Translations under genes and position numbers: made by a program
Notes under the pieces: model-generated
Databases searched by the model: none
What the model was told of the DNA's origin: nothing
What the model saw: the letters and a program-made list of their open reading frames with translations, nothing else
Shown: one piece after another, positions 5,022-5,935 of the stretch
How the letters are laid out: each line of letters opens with the position of its first letter
How positions within the stretch are numbered: position 1 is the stretch's first letter
DNA from: Pseudomonadota bacterium
GTDB lineage: Bacteria > Pseudomonadota > Gammaproteobacteria > Xanthomonadales > Xanthomonadaceae
Assembly: GCA_023423235.1 (NCBI GenBank)
Contig: JAFAFY010000366.1
Coordinates: 1 to 5,935 of the forward strand
Direction: 5' to 3'
Length of the DNA stretch: 5,935 nucleotides

Positions 5022-5935
5022 ATGAACGCCACCGTCTCGCAGCGTCCCTTCGATCCGCCCCCGCCGCCCCCGCCGCCGCGCCCCACGGCGGAGAACCTGT
5101 CCTCGGCGAGCGCGCAAGAGGCCAATGCCGCCATTGCCGGGATGGACGACACCGCGCAGGCCACGTTCGACAGCGACGTGCAGGCACTGCCGGCCAGCGA
5201 GCGCCAGAGCCTGCTCAACGACCTGGCGGCCAAGCTCGATGCGCCCAACCTGGTGAAGCTGCACCAGGCCTTCGGCCAGGAGGCAGTGGGCAGCGCGGTG
5301 GACATGCGCGCCGGCGCCGAGGTGCGCGAGGCCTACCAGACGCTGGTGCCTGCCGGCGGCAATGGTCCGGCATTGCCGCAGGGGCCCAGCCTGCCGCCGC
5401 CGGACATCGCACGCATCGAGGGACCGCAGATCAAGCAGGCGCAGGAGGATTTCGCCGCGCAGCGACTCGACAGTGCCGGCATCACCGCGCCCTGGCAGAT
5501 GGCGCAGCTGGCGCAGGCGCATGCGAACGAGCCTGCATACCTTGCCGAACTGGTGCGCCTGGCCGACGAGGCCGGCGTGATGGACTGGGTGATGGCACCC
5601 AACGGCGGTCTCTACACCCGTGACCCGGGCAACGGCGGTTACGCGCAGAACGACGCCGACATGAATGCCGCGCGGGAGGCCATGACCACCGCGATCGGGG
5701 TCGCGGTCGAGCGTGGCGTGCTCAGCGAAGGCGGCATCCGCCACGCCGCCGCCGACAATGCCGCCTGGGGCGATGTCGCCGGGCAGTTGCAGATCGGCAC
5801 TGTCGGCAGGACCACGGAAAGCCGGGAGGCCGCCTCGCAGCTGGAGACGTTGTCGGACGACTACGCCTCGGCGCGCAAGGACGTCGACAAGCTCAACGAG
5901 GAACTCAACACCTTCCTGCTGCGCGCCGGGCCGCT
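5022..5935 (+). CDS. Unrecognised Ala/Gln-rich protein with N-terminal polyproline run (3' end outside window)
   Basis: The frame is open from ATG 5022 to the right edge (304 full codons) with no stop, so the protein is longer than seen. I do not recognise the family. The N-terminus, MNATVSQRPFD, is followed by eight consecutive prolines (12-19). It has no hydrophobic signal peptide or membrane segment. Then come helical Ala/Gln/Asp/Glu-rich stretches, for example PASERQSLLNDLAAKLDAP, a second Pro/Gly-rich linker (VPAGGNGPALPQGPSLPPPD), more helices, a Gly/Asn-rich turn around Y198 (NGGLYTRDPGNGGYAQND), and a heptad-like segment near the edge (LSDDYASARKDVDKLNEEL) that may begin a coiled coil. 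Codon bias matches the neighbours. A proline-rich head without signal peptide followed by modular helical domains would suit a large secreted or contact-delivered protein, but nothing in the visible part shows a toxin or enzyme; treat function as unknown. Confidence 0.8.
   Translation, partial: MNATVSQRPFDPPPPPPPPRPTAENLSSASAQEANAAIAGMDDTAQATFDSDVQALPASERQSLLNDLAAKLDAPNLVKLHQAFGQEAVGSAVDMRAGAEVREAYQTLVPAGGNGPALPQGPSLPPPDIARIEGPQIKQAQEDFAAQRLDSAGITAPWQMAQLAQAHANEPAYLAELVRLADEAGVMDWVMAPNGGLYTRDPGNGGYAQNDADMNAAREAMTTAIGVAVERGVLSEGGIRHAAADNAAWGDVAGQLQIGTVGRTTESREAASQLETLSDDYASARKDVDKLNEELNTFLLRAGP

Noticed and set aside
1660..5187. Very long open frame on the minus strand (1175 codons) opposite the lipoprotein gene
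   Set aside because: It mirrors a GC-rich real gene, its translation is Arg/Ala/Gln/His-rich low-complexity sequence without domains, and it runs across the gap at 4846-5021. The plus-strand frame has clear domains and a lipobox.

Overview
The window is a GC-rich stretch (roughly 70% G+C by eye) with every recognisable gene on the plus strand. The strong G/C third-position bias, the maltose-type ABC permease pair next to a multidomain surface glycosidase-like lipoprotein, and the intergenic palindromic repeats built around CCANGGATGG suggest a Lysobacter/Xanthomonas-type gammaproteobacterium (Lysobacteraceae/Xanthomonadaceae). This is inference from style and content; no rRNA or other marker is present.

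Layout: (1) 1-343 is the 3' end of a MalF-type sugar ABC permease. (2) 340-1191 is a complete MalG-type permease whose ATG overlaps the previous stop codon (ATGA). (3) 1192-1584 is a 393-base gene-free gap. Its first 300 bases hold three related palindromic units (hairpins after CTTGCG, GAACGCC boxes, CCANGGATGG boxes) and a 41-base direct repeat; the last ~95 bases are less GC-rich leader. (4) 1585-4845 encodes a ~1086-residue lipoprotein with two carbohydrate-binding-type beta-sandwich domains, a large beta domain, an (alpha/alpha)6-toroid glycosidase-like domain and a C-terminal beta domain. (5) 4846-5021 is a short gap with a strong stem-loop. (6) From 5022 to the right edge runs the start of a protein with no recognised family, an eight-proline run near its N-terminus and an Ala/Gln-rich helical body; it has no stop inside the window.

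How they fit: the lipoprotein probably binds and trims a glycan at the outer membrane or in the periplasm, and the two permeases, with an ATPase and a binding protein outside the window, would import the released sugar. The substrate cannot be read from the sequence. The last gene looks unrelated to sugar use. The most unusual parts are the structured repeat cluster between transporter and lipoprotein, where stems differ in sequence but keep pairing, and the uncharacterised polyproline-headed protein at the end.
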